Virus record (IMG/VR): IMGVR_UViG_3300045926_000229
Coordinates: 1-44,475 of that record
Reading direction: 5' to 3' (one strand)
Source: a virus
DNA length: 44,475 bases
The position numbers were made by a program, and so were the translations under genes. The stretch's first letter is position 1. Every line of letters starts with the position of its first letter. The notes beneath the pieces are model-generated. The model searched no databases. It had not been told where the DNA came from and saw only the letters and a list, made by a program, of their open reading frames with translations. Positions 44,386 through 44,475 of this stretch are shown here, piece after piece.

Positions 44386-44475
44386 CGCGATCGAGAGCGC
44401 GATCGCGAACTCGAACTAGACGAACGACCTACCCGGCGCGCAAAATCTCAGCCGGGGCGTACCCCCCTCCGGCAC
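44386..44475. other. Right end, non-coding, possible packaging-site region
   Basis: No gene. It contains an AT-rich patch (CAAAATCTCA, 44441-44450) amid GC-rich sequence and a short inverted repeat GGGG-CGTA-CCCC (44454-44465) 10 nt before the end. Such features near the HNH gene would suit a cos region, but the exact ends cannot be judged from one window. Confidence 0.35.

Noticed and set aside
1-44475. tRNA genes or TET/JBP dioxygenase
   Set aside because: No cloverleaf-like stretch with a T-loop was noticed, and no protein shows the HxD...H pattern with a suitable fold; a covariance and profile search would settle this.

Overview
The window reads as an essentially complete genome of a tailed, long-tailed (siphovirus-type) double-stranded DNA phage of a high-GC, probably Gram-positive (actinobacterial) host. 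It carries P27-type small and large terminase genes, an HK97-type portal, S49 prohead protease and capsid protein, a frameshifted tail-assembly chaperone, a tape measure and a gp37-like tail hub. GTG starts dominate, and neighbouring genes mostly overlap by ATGA or GTGA. I see no integrase, repressor, DNA polymerase, helicase or tRNA, so a virulent phage that relies on the host replisome is most likely; the host genus cannot be read from the sequence.

Layout. 75-5259: a pyruvyltransferase-like protein, a ParB-like protein, a TET-associated-type glycosyltransferase and the terminase genes. 5256-11870: portal, a collagen-like fibre, protease, capsid and head-completion genes. 11867-16738: a six-gene glycan island inside the head-tail block (TagD-like cytidylyltransferase, two GT2 enzymes, a SAM methyltransferase, a two-domain glycosyltransferase and a TagB/TagF-like glycerophosphotransferase). 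16743-27914: tail genes, ending in a fibre with a glycosidase-like beta-propeller. 27972-30565: membrane proteins and a C39-like lysin, closed by a strong terminator. 30620-33178: a seven-gene reverse-strand operon of unknown function. 33361-41638: recombination and DNA metabolism (YqaJ exonuclease, MazG-like protein, RecT, HNH, RusA), ending in a VUT-type queuosine-precursor transporter and a DpdA-like transglycosylase. 41708-43631: small unknown genes. 43704-44385: a divergent small reverse gene and an HNH endonuclease next to the right end.

How the genes fit together. Two systems stand out. The first is a teichoic-acid-like pathway: TagD would make CDP-glycerol, the TagB/F-like enzyme would transfer glycerol phosphate, and the glycosyl- and methyltransferases (perhaps with the pyruvyltransferase at the left end) would build or cap a glycan on the virion, the host surface or the DNA. 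The second is a salvage-type 7-deazaguanine DNA modification pair (VUT plus DpdA) without the de novo preQ0 genes. The orphan TET-associated-type glycosyltransferase could add a third, cytosine-linked, modification.

Two genome-wide signals deserve attention. CpA/TpG is strongly depleted while CpG is rich, with CCAGG/CCTGG as the main exception; one small gene (38892-39062) breaks the rule and looks recently acquired. In addition, several operons appear to begin with a sigma70-like promoter followed at the predicted +1 by a short GC-rich hairpin whose loop contains GGA.
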